Source: Candidatus Altarchaeales archaeon (GTDB lineage Archaea > Altiarchaeota > Altiarchaeia > IMC4 > QMZM01). Taken from it: a DNA stretch of 7,505 bases. Below the pieces are notes generated by a model that had not been told where the DNA came from, did no database searches, and saw nothing but the letters and a program-made list of their open reading frames with translations. The translations under genes and the position numbers were made by a program. Shown here piece by piece: positions 5,759 to 7,505 of the stretch (its first letter is position 1; every line of letters begins with the position of its first letter). The stretch covers positions 1-7,505 of the forward strand of contig QMZM01000048.1 in NCBI GenBank assembly GCA_003663175.1, in the 5' to 3' direction.

Positions 5759-6811
5759 TTATCTCAGTAGAACCGGTTTTCTTCCAAGATATTCTGCAAA
5801 TGTCAATAAATTCTTATCTTTTTTATCTGCTGTCTCGTATACATCGCTCAGAATCTCTTTGTACCTACGATCCCTGAGTAAGTGATGATCCAATATTATA
5901 ACCTCTGAATCTAAATTTTCTATCATATCGCATAGATTCGATATGCTCCTGTTTAGATTTATCATATTGAACATATATGGAAAGAGATATGTCGGAGGTC
6001 CATCTATAATAAGAAAATTCGGATTTTCGTCGATTATGAATTTCGCATAGTCCTCAATTACGGGTCCTGAAAGGTCCGATGAATAGAGAAATTTCTCGTG
6101 TTTATATTCGATTATAACCGAAAAGACCCAACCCACTTGAGAATATTCTATCCCATGAAACATAGGTTTGGTAAATCTTATCCTCGTCTTATTAAGATTG
6201 AATTCTCTCTCCTCCGGAAATCTCACTTCAATATCATTAAATTTAATTTCTGGAATCTTCGGGAGATTATTCCACAAATCTGCTAGTCTTTTAAATCTCT
6301 CACTACCCTTCTCAAGAATTTTTCTTCTTCTCTCGTTGTATGTTCCAAGATCTATGGCAGTAGATAAGGGAAGTTCATTGATCGGATCCGCATAATTTTT
6401 TTCCCCTCCACCCTCTTCAAGGATACTACTCAGATTTATATTGCCAAATTCTAAACAGATTTTATCCAAAAAACTCTCCGCCCTCCTGCGCTGGGAGAGA
6501 TTTATGTATTCATTTGGATTCTTTGTTAGAATCAGCTTCCCCCTGTAGAGATCCGGGTCAAAATCAACGAAGTGGTCATAGTGATAGTGGGTGATCACAA
6601 CGATATCCGCATTCTTGCTTGCTCTACAGACTTCTGCCCTTGCGAGCATTAGCCATCTCATCTTCATCTCGGATGGAAATGGAAAACTTGGCTGCATTAT
6701 CGCCGCCCCCGGGTCTATGATCAATTTCGTGTCCGGGGTCTCAACGAATGTTGACATAGACTTTGCACCCATAGAATCCGACCATATCGGCTCGATCCTC
6801 AAATTTTCCAT
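5759..6811 (-). CDS. UPF0282 family metallo-beta-lactamase-fold hydrolase
   Basis: This protein belongs to the archaeal UPF0282 group of metallo-beta-lactamase-fold proteins, whose substrate is unknown. From ATG 6811 it is 350 residues. The start MENLRIEPIWSDSMGAKSMSTFVET, written here in part as SMGAKSM and TFVET, precedes LIIDPG (about 31-36). The metal site motif THYHYDH is at 74-80 (His75, His77, Asp79, His80). FHG with His219, SSDLSGP with Asp246 and DHH at 308-310 supply the remaining likely ligands. The family is usually a little over 300 residues. The extra length seems to lie between about 118 and 190, a charged, partly low-complexity segment with EEGGGE. An in-frame TTG at 6820 is a less likely start. 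Only a weak GAG lies before the ATG. No catalytic residue looks missing. Confidence 0.87.
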   Translation of the reverse strand: MENLRIEPIWSDSMGAKSMSTFVETPDTKLIIDPGAAIMQPSFPFPSEMKMRWLMLARAEVCRASKNADIVVITHYHYDHFVDFDPDLYRGKLILTKNPNEYINLSQRRRAESFLDKICLEFGNINLSSILEEGGGEKNYADPINELPLSTAIDLGTYNERRRKILEKGSERFKRLADLWNNLPKIPEIKFNDIEVRFPEEREFNLNKTRIRFTKPMFHGIEYSQVGWVFSVIIEYKHEKFLYSSDLSGPVIEDYAKFIIDENPNFLIIDGPPTYLFPYMFNMINLNRSISNLCDMIENLDSEVIILDHHLLRDRRYKEILSDVYETADKKDKNLLTFAEYLGRKPVLLR

Positions 6812-6874
6812 TTTTCTCAAAAACGAAAAAAGATAAGATTTATTACTAAGTAAATATTTATTCCTTTATATAGA
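6812..6874. promoter_or_regulatory. Divergent promoter region, UPF0282 / CheC-like gene
   Basis: This 63-nt AT-rich gap holds, on the minus strand, ATAAAGGAATAAATA (6869-6855), nearly identical to the BRE/TATA of ahcY. It would start the UPF0282 transcript near 6832 with a leader of about 20 nt. On the plus strand TTTATTAC (about 6838-6845) is the candidate for the CheC-like gene. A perfect-looking TTTATATA (6865-6872) sits only 2 nt before that ATG, too close to drive it. TTACT-A-AGTAA (6842-6852) is an inverted repeat midway that could bind a regulator. Confidence 0.5.
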
Positions 6875-7501
6875 ATGAAAAAAGGGATAAAATTTGGTAA
6901 TGGAGAGATTGTTAAACTTCGGAGATTAATTGATAATGGCATAGGTGAAACCAATAAATTTATTTCCGAGAATTTAGATAGGGATCTGAGGCTGAATTTG
7001 AGAACATTGGACATAATTCCGGTGGTTTCTATCTATGATGAGATCGATATAAGGGATGGCTCATCACTTGGCATATACGAGAGAATTCTCGGGGAGATTA
7101 TGGGAACATCCATATTTATACTTCCAATAAAATCATCACTTGCACTTGCAGATGTTATAAATGGTAGGAGCATAGAGACGGCAACGCTATTGACAAATGA
7201 AGACATAACCCTCCTGGAGAATTTCTACAAAAGAACAATTGATATTCTCCTTAGGAAATTTATAGATACATTTGGGATCAGGGCGTATTTATCATCACCG
7301 GCAACGGTATTCAACCTCAGGGAGAATATCTTAAATTTCATTCTCGTAGGTCTAGGAAGGGTAGGTGATCATACCCTAGTTGCCGATATGAACATCCTTG
7401 ATAGTGAGAATGTAATTGATGGTCATCTCATGATATTCTTTGATGCCCACTCGACCGGTAAATTACTAGATCTCGCAAGAAATATGGAGATAAAACCTTA
7501 A
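6875..7501 (+). CDS. CheC-like family protein, probably phosphatase-deficient
   Basis: The 208-residue layout follows CheC/CheX/FliY-type chemotaxis phosphatases. A first helix carries LRRLIDNGIGETN (14-27). It is followed by a strand segment, then ILPIKSSLALADVINGR (82-98) resembling the CheC FP-ESALALVDLLLG stretch. A second helix, LLENFYKRTIDILLRKF (113-129), then SPATVF, and a final GHLMIFFDAHSTGKLLDLA (183-201) complete it. CheC dephosphorylates CheY through two E-x-x-N motifs. In my alignment the first keeps Asn21 but has Leu where Glu is expected. The second keeps Glu115 but has Tyr118 where Asn is expected. Neither site looks complete. No che genes are nearby. ATG 6875 has no Shine-Dalgarno and an in-frame stop lies at 6851-6853, so initiation may be leaderless. 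Family membership is by pattern only, and an unrelated alpha/beta fold is possible. Confidence 0.68.
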   Translation: MKKGIKFGNGEIVKLRRLIDNGIGETNKFISENLDRDLRLNLRTLDIIPVVSIYDEIDIRDGSSLGIYERILGEIMGTSIFILPIKSSLALADVINGRSIETATLLTNEDITLLENFYKRTIDILLRKFIDTFGIRAYLSSPATVFNLRENILNFILVGLGRVGDHTLVADMNILDSENVIDGHLMIFFDAHSTGKLLDLARNMEIKP

Positions 7502-7505
7502 GTGA

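Noticed and set aside
6098..6836. Plus-strand open frames of 60-80 codons across the UPF0282 gene
   Set aside because: They are shadows of the minus-strand gene with intact metal-binding motifs, and have no ribosome sites or family features.
7502..7505. GTGA directly after the CheC-like stop as the start of another gene
   Set aside because: Only four bases remain; no coding evidence can be drawn from them.

Overview
This window looks like archaeal chromosome, most likely from a euryarchaeal lineage. The evidence is an exosome Csl4 subunit, an archaeal FEN-1 with a C-terminal PCNA-binding box, an RNA polymerase subunit L, an S-adenosylhomocysteine (SAH) hydrolase of archaeal type, a UPF0282 metallo-hydrolase, a DUF89 protein with an N-terminal CxxC, and a CheC-like protein. 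Intergenic DNA is very AT-rich with TATA-like elements, and Shine-Dalgarno and apparently leaderless starts are mixed. I cannot name the genus. No rRNA, tRNA, CRISPR array or recognisable transposase gene is visible.

Layout. Positions 1-1442, minus strand: mtnA (3' end cut by the window edge), preceded by and overlapping a class II aldolase. After a 70-nt divergent promoter region, a plus-strand run follows: SAH hydrolase, csl4 and fen (1513-4297), with 1-6 nt between genes. Converging on it is a minus-strand DUF89 gene (4359-5231). A second divergent promoter leads to rpoL (5316-5594). Then comes a 164-nt non-coding or poorly coding stretch, unusually GC-rich for this window, between the convergent rpoL and UPF0282 genes. 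UPF0282 (5759-6811, minus) diverges from a CheC-like gene (6875-7501, plus) that ends at the window edge.

How the genes fit together. The left part concerns by-products of S-adenosylmethionine. SAH hydrolase clears SAH. The MtnA plus class II aldolase pair fits salvage of 5'-methylthioadenosine or 5'-deoxyadenosine through a 1-phosphate isomerase and an aldolase. The centre holds informational genes (RNA decay and processing, flap removal in replication, transcription). The right part holds two less well understood proteins.

The items most worth a second look are the SAM by-product salvage cluster, a 17-bp tandem repeat over the SAH hydrolase start region, the anomalous intergenic stretch at 5595-5758, and the CheC-like protein that seems to lack complete phosphatase motifs. 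I did not find a clear new multi-gene system.
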